From positions 1 through 25,004 of IMG/VR virus record IMGVR_UViG_3300030098_003827: 25,004 nucleotides of DNA; one strand, 5' to 3'. The notes under the pieces are model-generated. The model searched no databases and was not told the origin of the DNA. It saw nothing but the letters and a program-made list of their open reading frames with translations. This stretch comes from a virus. Shown here piece by piece: positions 1 to 8,669 of the stretch (the stretch's first letter is position 1; the number at the start of each line of letters is the position of its first letter). The translations under genes were made by a program, and so were the position numbers.

Positions 1-3000
1 TTAAAAGTATTTCCAGCTTCATCTGTTACATCTACACTTTTGAATTCTTCTACTTGCGCTTGGGAACCTTCATAACCTATAGTTTTAAAAGATTTAACAG
101 TTTCTGGAGATGAATTAAAAATAAATTCAATACTTGACGGATATAATTCACCATAAAAAGTACCACTTGGTACATCGGCGTAATGCTCATATATACAGTT
201 TTGATAACCAGTATAATATTTACCAAAAACAGAACAACCCTTTTCAGGTGCAAATGATTTAAAACTAACCCAACCTTTAGTTGCTTCACTAAAGGAAACA
301 GTTTCATCACCTAGCGTTAAGTTGTATTCACCGCTACGAATATCAAAACTACCCACTAATTTACCACTTCCCTTTAAAGTCGATTTAAAGTAAGTTTTCA
401 TACCAATATTAGAGATTGGTGTTAAACCATCTCTTGATAATCTTAATACAGCGCCTCTTTGTTTATCAGTAAAATACATTCTATATTGATCTGATGCTAA
501 TGACTCGGGATTTGTTGATATTCCATAATCACCAGCGAATGGTATAGCTGTACCCAATACTCTATCTGTAGCTGTTAATTGAGGGTTACCGTCAGCATTG
601 TATAAAGCATCTTTATTTGCTAACACCTTTAACACCTTGTCCTCAGTAAAAACAACAACATCGTTGTCTCTTGTTTTTAATCTTTGAATAGAACCGTATG
701 AAGGGTTTATATCTTTAGTAATTTTTTCTCCAGCAATAAATTGATTTAAATCATTAACAGAAGAACCAGAGTTATACAAACCAGAATATATCATACTATT
801 TGTTTTGTTTTCCTCTTTATAACCAGAGAAGGTTGTAGAAACTTTAACACCATTATCTATTTTAGGAGCATTGAAATCATCTCTTATCCTATTTGATTCA
901 ACACCATTACCAAATGAATAGCAATTATGCCAACCTATCTCAACCGGATGTTTGTAGACATCGGAATCAATTTGGTAGTAACCACTAGATCCTTGTAAAT
1001 AAACATAATACCATTTACCAGTTGTTCCACCAACAGCCATCCATTCAACACCAAGTGTTGTTGTCATATTTAAAGAGTCTCCATAATAATTCCATATAAA
1101 ACATCCTAAAGGAACTGCTCTATAATCATCGATAGGAGCTAGATCGTCACCAGCTATACTACTACCAATTTGTACATTAGTTGGTAGTATTTGAAGACCA
1201 CTATTTAAACCAGATGTAGCACCTGTTCCTGTCCAAGAAGAGCTAGCTGTATCATACTTTTGTATTTGAAAACTATTCCCATCAAAATTTTTCTTAATTC
1301 TTCTATAAAACTTAGTTTCTTCTACACCAGCTGATGTAACTTTATTAATAACTTTAGATCTGGTTCTCGTGTTATCACCAAGATTAAATACTAAATAGTC
1401 TCCAACACCAATACTATCCACTTGAGGATAATTTGGGTTATTTCCTACAGCGCTATTTATAAGTACAACTGTTGTTCCTGGACCCATCATATTATGATGA
1501 GCATACTCAACGTGAGTATCTTTAACGATTTCGCTCGAGAATGGACTAGCAGTATTAACACGTAAAAGATTTGGATCTTCACTTGCTAAAACAGATCCCG
1601 CTCCAAAACTACTTAAAAATAGATCTGGATACCAAGCATCTCTTCTTATAGACACTCTACCAGTTGTAGGTATAAAAGAATATAAATTAGATTTAGTAAG
1701 TTTTAATGGTAATGCGGGAGAAGCTTCATAATATAAATCTAATTCAACACTTTTTTTAGGTTCTGTTTCCCACACGGCTCTATTAGCCTCTGGAACAACT
1801 ATTGAACCTGGAGCAACTAAAGGTGATACTATTTGAAGTTTAATTGTACCTATACCATCATGTCTTAATGCTCCTCTTGGATCAAATTTTGTTGGATCAA
1901 TACCTTCATTTGTAAGTTGTCCATCTACTACTTTTCTAAATTCAAATCTTATAGAAGCTCTATTACAAACACTACCTCCTCCCAACATATTTGCAACACA
2001 TGGTGCACAGTCTACAGATAATTGAGCTGTTTCACTCGGGTTAGTTGTACTTGACATATCTGTAAAATCACTTAAACTAATTTCATTAGTACCTGATATT
2101 ACGCCAGTGGTAGTGTTAAAATGACTAAAGTTTGATATAATGTAACTTTCTCTTATTGGAATAGGAGTTCCATCTTCACTTTCTGTTACTATTTTATATA
2201 CACTCTGAGTTGAATCATCTTTAAATCTAATAAGAGTGCCATTTGTAATTTGTGCTCTAAAATCATCAGTACTATACGCTCCATCAAAACTATTCCATCC
2301 CGAAAGTCCTACTTGTGCAAAACCTAAACCAGCTTGAGATAAAACCATTCTTCCAAGAGTTCCAGCGTCTGCACCACCTTGATCCAAAGCCTCTGGTTTA
2401 AAATAGTCAAGCGCTTCGTTGGCGTCACCTAAACCATCGTTCCATTGCCATCTTCTAGATCTAGCACCATCCATAAATATTCTACCGTAATCATCACTTG
2501 CATCACTTACTGCTTGAGAAGCAGTTTTCATATTATCAAATAAAGCATTCCAAAAACTATATGTATCGTCGGCGAGATTGATTACATTAACTTCCCCACC
2601 ATCAGCAGCAGAAATAGTTGAACCTCCTGTACAACCCAAACCCATTAAGGCTGGATCTTTATCTGTACCAGTATAATCTCCAGGGTCACCCACAGAACTA
2701 GCTGTACCGAAACTAACGCCATTTAGATATGTTGCACTGTCACCATCATTAAAAGTATGATCAGCATATACACCTTGAGTTGCTGGATTTTTTATAGCAG
2801 ATTCTATATATGCGATATCAAACTCTTTTATAGTACCATATTCTATATTCCCCATACTTAACCTCTCGACATTATCGGCTATAATATTATCATCATCTTT
2901 TTCTATTAATACGAAAAATCTACCATCAAATTCAGGTTTATTATCTACAACATCTTCTGCTATTTCAAAGTAATAATTAATATTTGGAGCTGCAGTTAAG

Positions 3001-5822
3001 GTAGATTCACCAAATTGTAAATTACTAGCGTTTATATATCCTTCTTGTTTAGCTATAGTATAGTAGTCTATCTCTGTCTTTGTTAAATTATCTTCCCATT
3101 TAAACGTACAAGTAGGGTTACTGCCAGTACCAGTTTTATAGTTGTTAATTGTTCTCCACTCCATATTAGTATACGTCTTAACTACAGCTGAGCTGGCAAG
3201 TTCTGTTTCTTTAAGATCCGCTACTATTCTAAACTTCAAAGTCCCCTTTCTCTCATAATCTTTAAGAAGATTACCATATTGTCCACTTGTAAAATTCAAC
3301 GACCTAGTATTTACACCAGATGTTGCATCATCACTAATTTCATAAAGATATTTAGGTGAATCTTCATTTAATTGGAAAGAGTTTGTATTTGGCATTAATT
3401 GACTTTTAGTCATTAGTAATCGACCTAAAGTTCTTCTTTCTGTTTTGATGTAATCTGGCGCTTCATTATCTATGGATATTATTTTATATCTATTTGGTAG
3501 TCTAACAGCATCATCATTACCATGAGTTTTCTTTAATATTAAATATGTTTCCTCATCTATCTTATTTCTATCAGCTGAAGGAAATGATAACCATATGTTC
3601 TCCTTCTCTTCAGCATAATACCATTTATCCATTACTAAGTTGTAATACTCATTAGAAGTTTCTTTAACATAGTATTTTACGTATTCCATCCAATCCGGTG
3701 GTTCATAACTAGTACCACTATCTGTTGTCCAATTTTGTTTTAATACAAATGAATTAGAATAATATGATAAATCAGCACTAACATATGAAGATGAAGTAAT
3801 GGGTGTATCTTCATCAGGACCCTTAAGTAAATAAGAGGATGTTATAACTGGTGTTTCTCTACCGTACTTATCTCCAAATACTAATCCCCATTCATAATTT
3901 CTTAGTGACTTAATAGATTTTTTAGGACTATTTTTTGAAACAATTTTTTGACTATTTATAGTTGATACTACAGAAATAGGATAGTAAATATTATAACCTT
4001 GTGTATAGTTAGCAAATAAAAGTCTATTACCTATTATCTCTTGAGCTTTAGCATATCTAGGGACATTATCCCAAGATCTAATAATTTGATTTTCTGGTAA
4101 AACATGATTTATAGTATCAGCTGTTATAATTAGTTTACCAGTTTCACCATCTATTTCAGATAAACTATCTGTTACAAAATTATCCCATTCTGGATCTACA
4201 CCTCTCCTTATTTCTTTAACAACATATACTAAATTTGAGTCAGTTCTTTTAACTAAAATTTCTATACAAGATACATCTAGTGGTCTTTGTGTAAATGGTA
4301 CTACAAAATCTCTTATAGTTAACTCAACTACTTTATTAACCATACCTAGATTATAACCGTGTTTGGCATCATATTTATAGCCACCAGGACTAAACATAAT
4401 ATTAGTAAATGGTGAAAAAGTAGAATATTCTCCATCATCATACTTGTATCTATAACCAAACCTTTGAAAGCTTAATTCAAATAAAGGTTTCTCTTCATTT
4501 GTTGCTATAACATCTACTTCCCAACTACCATCGCTTTCTGTAACCGCTTCTTCAATTTCTAATACTAATACTTTTATTCTTACAGTACTTGAAAGTGTTT
4601 CTTCCATTTGTGCATCTAAGTAACTTAAAAATCTAACTTTCACTACCTTATCAGAATCTGTAGTTGAAGTAAATCTAAGTATTTCATTAGCTCTATACTT
4701 AGTGAAAAAATAAGCAAGATGAACTAGTTGATGCGTGTCGCCTTCACTAACCATATAATCTATACCACCAGAAATCGCTGAAAATGTATTTTTAAAATAC
4801 TGAGTATCAGTAGTAACGGTTATAGAAGGAGATGCCTCGTATGTTGTGCTAGCTTGTATAGTTGGAGGAGTTGTTGGAGGTTTTTTTATAACTGTTATAT
4901 GCTCTTCTTTTATTTGATCATCTACATTAGTAGATTCAATATCTGATATAGGTATTATAAGATCATCTCCAGTTGTGCTTAATGGTGTTGGATTATAAAC
5001 AGTCAACTTTGTATGAGTGGTCATATCTGTTGAACCTTCTTTACATTTCTCTATATTTATCTTCTTTGGCTCTGAAACACCATCTGTCCAAAGTAGATAG
5101 TCATCTATAATATTTATACCAGTTATATCATGTATACCATTGCTATATGAAGAGAAGTTTAAAACTCTAGGTGCTAGAAATCTAAATGCAGTAGCATTTG
5201 TTAATACAGTTTCTTGAGAAGTTGTAAAAGTAAGAACATTACCTGATACTGATTTTATTTCTAAATTTACATTTGGAGGGTTTGTAGAACCATAAACAGT
5301 AACTGACATACCAGCTCTATAATCTGAACCAGTTGTAACAGTTAGGGTGTTCCAAGAAGAACTTCCATTTGGAAGATTAGAGGCGTCTGTTACTTGAGCA
5401 GTGTTTCTAAATATAGCATGTTTATCTATAATAACTGGTTTTGTTTCGTTTGTTGTAGCATCCTGCTCTAATATAGCATCTATATAAACTTTATTATCAA
5501 ATCCATTAGTAAGATTAGAATTACCATTTGTAAAAAAGAAATAAGCTTTATCTTTTCTTTCGTTAGCAATACTACCTATACACTTTGTTCCTGCATCGCC
5601 ATCTAGCCCATAACCACTACTACCACCTCCTTCAAATGTACCAACCTTATCGTTACCTTGTATATTTTGAACGGTACCAATATTACCCTCACCCTCTCCG
5701 CTATCAACAGATGTTTTTACTTCAATATTTAAAGCGTGTCTATACTCACCATTAGGAACAAGTCTTTCATCAAGATCCTTATTCATTCTACCACCTGTAA
5801 AAGTATTTTTAATTTCTGGCAT
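1..5822 (-). CDS. Giant tail/stabilisation-like structural protein, 3' end beyond the window
   Basis: An open frame runs from ATG at 5822 down to the left edge without a stop that I could find, giving at least 1,940 residues. The product starts MPEIKNTFTGGRMNKDLDER and continues with VPNGEYRHALNIEV. It is rich in Gly, Ser, Thr and Asn with beta-strand-like stretches. Close to the left edge it reads GDYGISTNPES, then FTDKQRGAVLRLSRDG, which looks like a beta-propeller or tail-associated region. I recognise this N-terminal and C-terminal pairing from many uncultured marine phages, where it is sometimes labelled phage stabilisation or tail protein (P22 gp10-like), but I could not test that. It starts 4 bases after the stop of the 296-aa gene, so it is translated from the same message, last of the neck/tail genes visible. 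It could also be a tail spike or nozzle component. Structural role is likely; exact role is uncertain. Confidence 0.8.
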   Translation of the reverse strand, partial: MPEIKNTFTGGRMNKDLDERLVPNGEYRHALNIEVKTSVDSGEGEGNIGTVQNIQGNDKVGTFEGGGSSGYGLDGDAGTKCIGSIANERKDKAYFFFTNGNSNLTNGFDNKVYIDAILEQDATTNETKPVIIDKHAIFRNTAQVTDASNLPNGSSSWNTLTVTTGSDYRAGMSVTVYGSTNPPNVNLEIKSVSGNVLTFTTSQETVLTNATAFRFLAPRVLNFSSYSNGIHDITGINIIDDYLLWTDGVSEPKKINIEKCKEGSTDMTTHTKLTVYNPTPLSTTGDDLIIPISDIESTNVDDQIKEEHITVIKKPPTTPPTIQASTTYEASPSITVTTDTQYFKNTFSAISGGIDYMVSEGDTHQLVHLAYFFTKYRANEILRFTSTTDSDKVVKVRFLSYLDAQMEETLSSTVRIKVLVLEIEEAVTESDGSWEVDVIATNEEKPLFELSFQRFGYRYKYDDGEYSTFSPFTNIMFSPGGYKYDAKHGYNLGMVNKVVELTIRDFVVPFTQRPLDVSCIEILVKRTDSNLVYVVKEIRRGVDPEWDNFVTDSLSEIDGETGKLIITADTINHVLPENQIIRSWDNVPRYAKAQEIIGNRLLFANYTQGYNIYYPISVVSTINSQKIVSKNSPKKSIKSLRNYEWGLVFGDKYGRETPVITSSYLLKGPDEDTPITSSSYVSADLSYYSNSFVLKQNWTTDSGTSYEPPDWMEYVKYYVKETSNEYYNLVMDKWYYAEEKENIWLSFPSADRNKIDEETYLILKKTHGNDDAVRLPNRYKIISIDNEAPDYIKTERRTLGRLLMTKSQLMPNTNSFQLNEDSPKYLYEISDDATSGVNTRSLNFTSGQYGNLLKDYERKGTLKFRIVADLKETELASSAVVKTYTNMEWRTINNYKTGTGSNPTCTFKWEDNLTKTEIDYYTIAKQEGYINASNLQFGESTLTAAPNINYYFEIAEDVVDNKPEFDGRFFVLIEKDDDNIIADNVERLSMGNIEYGTIKEFDIAYIESAIKNPATQGVYADHTFNDGDSATYLNGVSFGTASSVGDPGDYTGTDKDPALMGLGCTGGSTISAADGGEVNVINLADDTYSFWNALFDNMKTASQAVSDASDDYGRIFMDGARSRRWQWNDGLGDANEALDYFKPEALDQGGADAGTLGRMVLSQAGLGFAQVGLSGWNSFDGAYSTDDFRAQITNGTLIRFKDDSTQSVYKIVTESEDGTPIPIRESYIISNFSHFNTTTGVISGTNEISLSDFTDMSSTTNPSETAQLSVDCAPCVANMLGGGSVCNRASIRFEFRKVVDGQLTNEGIDPTKFDPRGALRHDGIGTIKLQIVSPLVAPGSIVVPEANRAVWETEPKKSVELDLYYEASPALPLKLTKSNLYSFIPTTGRVSIRRDAWYPDLFLSSFGAGSVLASEDPNLLRVNTASPFSSEIVKDTHVEYAHHNMMGPGTTVVLINSAVGNNPNYPQVDSIGVGDYLVFNLGDNTRTRSKVINKVTSAGVEETKFYRRIKKNFDGNSFQIQKYDTASSSWTGTGATSGLNSGLQILPTNVQIGSSIAGDDLAPIDDYRAVPLGCFIWNYYGDSLNMTTTLGVEWMAVGGTTGKWYYVYLQGSSGYYQIDSDVYKHPVEIGWHNCYSFGNGVESNRIRDDFNAPKIDNGVKVSTTFSGYKEENKTNSMIYSGLYNSGSSVNDLNQFIAGEKITKDINPSYGSIQRLKTRDNDVVVFTEDKVLKVLANKDALYNADGNPQLTATDRVLGTAIPFAGDYGISTNPESLASDQYRMYFTDKQRGAVLRLSRDGLTPISNIGMKTYFKSTLKGSGKLVGSFDIRSGEYNLTLGDETVSFSEATKGWVSFKSFAPEKGCSVFGKYYTGYQNCIYEHYADVPSGTFYGELYPSSIEFIFNSSPETVKSFKTIGYEGSQAQVEEFKSVDVTDEAGNTF

Positions 5823-5826
5823 AATG

Positions 5827-6717
5827 TTACTTTATTTGTTTACCCATACCTTTAAGAACTTGAGTAAATTCTTCCATTTTTATATTAGATAATCTAATTT
5901 TTGCTTTTCTAGTTTCTGCAAATCTTTCTCTTTTGTATCTTTGAACTATATACTCTGGTATATTAGATCTAGTAGATACGATAGCATATGTTATATACTT
6001 ATAGCAAGCTTCTTCACAAAATTTATGTACAACCATTTCATCATCAGTTCCTAATCCATCACTTATGTATTTTATTACTACAACGTCGCCTGATAAACTA
6101 GAACCAAAATGTATATTACCTCTCAAATAGTCTATAAAAAAAGTACCATTCATCTGAGCATACTGAGGATCTAATCCATATCTTCTACCTCTATTTTCTA
6201 TTTCTATATCAGTAGAATCATCAGCGTAAACATTAGTTTCTGTTTGATCTTTATAATTAGCTAATGTAGTACTAGGTGTTTTTTCTTCTAAATTATCAAG
6301 CACAGCGTCCATGTCACTATCAACGTATTGATAATTACCCTCAGTATCTTGTTTTATTGAAAACGGATTAGAAGTTTTACCAGTTGGATATAATACCCTT
6401 TCTATACCATCATCACCAACCCTAACCAATTTAACATAGTTAACATAGTCATGTGGTAACGGTACAGCTAGACTAGGTGGAATTTCTATCTCTTGAGATT
6501 TTATCGAACGAAAGACATCGTAAGATAATTCTTGCATAGCTCTCATCGCGTGAAACCTAACGTCTGTCATACTAGCTTTAGATATTATTTTTCCTTCTCC
6601 AACATAAGCTACCATAAAAGCTTTTATTATATTATCTAAAGATATAAATTGGTAATTACCGTAATCTAAAGAGTTGTTATAGTAAGAATTTTGAGTTGTT
6701 GATCCTAGTAATCCCAT
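5827..6717 (-). CDS. Probable head-tail connector/neck structural protein, 296 aa
   Basis: The 296-aa product contains a helical N-terminal part (residues about 28-75, with SLDNIIKAFMVAYVGEGKII then TDVRFHAMRAMQELSYDVFR) followed by LPHDYVNYVKLVRV and a beta-rich middle. The C-terminal part is helical and basic (KRERFAETRKAKIRL). This pattern of an N-terminal helix bundle and a PHDYV-type strand is familiar from conserved marine phage proteins encoded between capsid and tail genes. By position (portal, scaffold, capsid, then this) it is a candidate head-tail adaptor or tail-tube-like protein. It starts 2 bases after the stop of the 245-aa gene and ends 4 bases before the giant structural gene, indicating translational coupling. 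No catalytic motif is visible. The function is an inference from order and family recognition. Confidence 0.75.
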   Translation of the reverse strand: MGLLGSTTQNSYYNNSLDYGNYQFISLDNIIKAFMVAYVGEGKIISKASMTDVRFHAMRAMQELSYDVFRSIKSQEIEIPPSLAVPLPHDYVNYVKLVRVGDDGIERVLYPTGKTSNPFSIKQDTEGNYQYVDSDMDAVLDNLEEKTPSTTLANYKDQTETNVYADDSTDIEIENRGRRYGLDPQYAQMNGTFFIDYLRGNIHFGSSLSGDVVVIKYISDGLGTDDEMVVHKFCEEACYKYITYAIVSTRSNIPEYIVQRYKRERFAETRKAKIRLSNIKMEEFTQVLKGMGKQIK

Positions 6718-6719
6718 TG

Positions 6720-7457
6720 TTAACTATTTTTTTGTTGATTTAATATCTGTTTGTCTAGCATAGCAGCCTGTTGTATTTCAGGATCTTCTATGATAACACC
6801 AGATAATTGTATTATTCTATTTACAAGATTTTCTTCTTCAGATCCATGTAGCTCAAAATCAGAGGACGTTCTGTAATTGTATAATGGTTTTGATTTTACA
6901 ATTACATATCCCCAATTAGGAGCTTTTGGTCTGACAATATAATTACAAAAGACATTGTTTATTATTGTTTGCGGATATACTTGTATTCTTCTTTCTCTAC
7001 CTATATTATCATCTTTAACGATAGGATATTTTGTATATATAGGTCTCGTAGTGGAGGGTTTTAATATATGAGAAGATAAAATATATGCTAATTTATTTTG
7101 ATGTATTTTATCTATTTTATAGTATTTATCATCACTTGAAGATGGTTTGTAAAAAAGTTCTCCTAGTTTATAATTTTCAGGAACCATACCTATACCACTA
7201 CCATTAGACATATCTACAGGTTCAAAATGTTTTTCAAAGTAATCTATTTTTTCTTGAACCATATTTGATTTATCTGAGTATATAGTATCATTAGAAGGCA
7301 TTCTTCTAGCTTTATCTTCATCATAAAAATATTCTTCAAATATTTCCATTTGAGCTTTATCTGCTAATAAATTAAACTCTTGAGGAGTTATATATCCTCT
7401 TTGTTCTTTATTTATTATAGCTAATACCTTTTGATATACTGTATCTACACTAACCAT
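6720..7457 (-). CDS. Probable neck/connector structural protein, 245 aa
   Basis: The product begins MVSVDTVYQKVLAIINKEQR and continues with GYITPQEFNLLADKAQMEIFEEYFYD, a helical segment at residues 20-48 that I recognise as a recurrent start in marine phage virion genes. The rest is mixed, with an RRIQVYPQTI strand and an APNWGYVIV segment. Its ATG shares one base with the TAA of the upstream 54-aa gene (TAATG), and it ends 2 bases before the next connector-like gene, so the three are translated as a unit. Position downstream of the capsid and upstream of the giant tail gene suggests a head-completion or tail-adaptor role. No enzyme motif is seen. The specific function is unknown. Confidence 0.75.
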   Translation of the reverse strand: MVSVDTVYQKVLAIINKEQRGYITPQEFNLLADKAQMEIFEEYFYDEDKARRMPSNDTIYSDKSNMVQEKIDYFEKHFEPVDMSNGSGIGMVPENYKLGELFYKPSSSDDKYYKIDKIHQNKLAYILSSHILKPSTTRPIYTKYPIVKDDNIGRERRIQVYPQTIINNVFCNYIVRPKAPNWGYVIVKSKPLYNYRTSSDFELHGSEEENLVNRIIQLSGVIIEDPEIQQAAMLDKQILNQQKNS

Positions 7458-7621
7458 TACTTATATATTTTATATGGAAACTGATTATTAAGCCACTGTT
7501 TTCTTTTATCACACCCACAATCCTCATAACCCATGGATCTAGCTGCTATTTGTATAAGTGGTTTTATACCAGTTGCTGTTGTTATTTTTTCTATAGAATC
7601 TCCTAAACCTTTTGATTTCAT
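7457..7621 (-). CDS. Small conserved-type protein with DCGC motif, 54 aa
   Basis: Too short for ordinary ORF cut-offs but well supported. ATG at 7621 opens a 54-aa frame beginning MKSKGLGDSIEKITTATGIK, with EDCGCDKRKQWLNNQFPY near the end and a TAA that shares its last base with the ATG of the 245-aa gene (TAATG). The GLGDxIEKIxxATGIK start and the xDCGCxxRKxxLNxxFPY end match a small protein I recall from many marine and Bacteroidota phages. The Cys pair C35/C37 could bind a metal or form a disulphide. It is the first gene after the terminator at 7684-7708. No function is known to me; a minor virion or connector role is possible from the neighbours. Confidence 0.75.
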   Translation of the reverse strand: MKSKGLGDSIEKITTATGIKPLIQIAARSMGYEDCGCDKRKQWLNNQFPYKIYK

Positions 7622-7675
7622 AATAATCTATTTTACTATACTATAGTTACATAATAAAGTGAAAGGTTAGCATCT

Positions 7676-7708
7676 AAATAAAAATAGCCACTCCTTTCGG
7701 GTGGCTAT
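7676..7708 (-). terminator. Intrinsic terminator after the 290-aa gene
   Basis: On the minus strand ATAGCCAC (7708-7701) pairs with GTGGCTAT (7691-7684). Inside, CC-GAAA-GG adds two C-G pairs closed by a GAAA (GNRA-type) tetraloop with one bulged A. The stem is followed by TTTTATTT (7683-7676). There is no matching T-run on the plus strand, so the terminator acts on minus-strand transcripts. It lies 21 bases past the stop of the 290-aa gene and 80 bases before the 54-aa gene. Confidence 0.85.
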
Positions 7709-7728
7709 CTCTATTAGTTAAAAGATTA

Positions 7729-8601
7729 TTAATTTAATCTCTTTTCTATATTTGAATATATTTCCATACCTTCGTCAGTTTTAAACCAAGCGGCTAAAGC
7801 TGAATATGGATGCTCATCAAATGGAACTGTCATTAGTTTTCTATCATTAGATCCCCAACTAAATGTTCGTTGATCTGATGATAACTTTATAATACCCATT
7901 TCAGTTGCTTTAATACCAAAATTTCTAAGTACCACATTATCATCATTCACTAAATCTAAGAATAACTTAGGATTTTTCTTAGCGAATATTAATAAATCAC
8001 GTTTAAGTTCCTTAGAAGTCATTTTTGTAACCTTAGAACCTATCTCTACACGCATAACTGCTTCAGCCATATCAACTTCTAAATTTCTAGCAGCTGTTAG
8101 AGCGTCGATTTCTAATTCTATAATTTCAACCTCATTAATAGCTTTTAAGACAGGTTTCTCTTCATAAAAAGTTACATCTCTTTGTGGATGATATATTGAT
8201 AAAAGTTTCTGTAAAATAGTTTTTTCTTTTTCAACTACTAACATTCCATTTCTAAAAACAATATGCTCCATTCTTTGTTCTCCTTTCATTTCATCTACAA
8301 ATACTGTTCTTTGATTTTGACAGTATTTAAGTTCTCTTTCGTAACCCTTTTCTTCATCGAAATAATAAATATCTGCAGATTTAATTGATCTAGATAAAGG
8401 TTTCTTATTACCTTTTAATCTATACATTCTATCTCTTATTTCCCATCCATCTTCTGCTTTTTTATAAACAGGATCTGTTCTTTTAGATTTTTTTGTTTCA
8501 ACTACCACTTTGGGGGTTTCAACTATCGGTTCTTCTATAGTAACCGTTTCTTCCACTTGAGGTTGTTCCACCTCAACTTTTGTTTCTTTTTTCTTTGCCA
8601 T
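7729..8601 (-). CDS. Head-associated protein of unknown function, 290 aa
   Basis: The first 45 residues are low-complexity Lys/Glu/Val/Pro (AKKKETKVEVEQPQVEETVT), like the N-terminal tail of the scaffold gene. The remaining 245 residues are a mixed, probably globular domain: an RDRMYRLKGNKKPLSR segment, then ELKYCQNQRTVFVDEMKG, then a helical part around KRDLLIFAKKNPKLFLDLVN and a C-terminal WGSNDRKLMTVPFDEHPYSA region. I have seen this type of protein directly downstream of marine phage capsid genes, but do not know its role. It is bracketed by two intrinsic terminators, unlike any other gene here, so its expression is probably set separately from that of capsid and tail. It could be a head decoration, head-completion or internal head protein. 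Confidence 0.75.
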   Translation of the reverse strand: MAKKKETKVEVEQPQVEETVTIEEPIVETPKVVVETKKSKRTDPVYKKAEDGWEIRDRMYRLKGNKKPLSRSIKSADIYYFDEEKGYERELKYCQNQRTVFVDEMKGEQRMEHIVFRNGMLVVEKEKTILQKLLSIYHPQRDVTFYEEKPVLKAINEVEIIELEIDALTAARNLEVDMAEAVMRVEIGSKVTKMTSKELKRDLLIFAKKNPKLFLDLVNDDNVVLRNFGIKATEMGIIKLSSDQRTFSWGSNDRKLMTVPFDEHPYSALAAWFKTDEGMEIYSNIEKRLN

Positions 8602-8619
8602 AATATAATATAATATAAA

Positions 8620-8657
8620 TTAATAAAAATATAAGGGCGATACTAGACCGCCCTTAT
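8620..8657 (-). terminator. Intrinsic terminator after the major capsid gene
   Basis: On the minus strand ATAAGGGCG (8657-8649) pairs perfectly with CGCCCTTAT (8639-8631), a 9-bp stem with a 9-base loop, followed by the T-rich run ATTTTTATTA (8630-8621). It begins 13 bases past the capsid stop codon. The base of the stem is only about 30 bases upstream of the ATG of the 290-aa gene, so it also sits in that gene's leader. A triple TATAT/TATTA repeat fills the space to the ATG (8602-8619). Confidence 0.85.
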
Positions 8658-8669
8658 AAATAAAGTATC

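Noticed and set aside
77-310. Minus-strand 77-aa frame at the left end
   Set aside because: Lies wholly inside the giant structural gene in another frame; Leu/Val-rich composition without family likeness.
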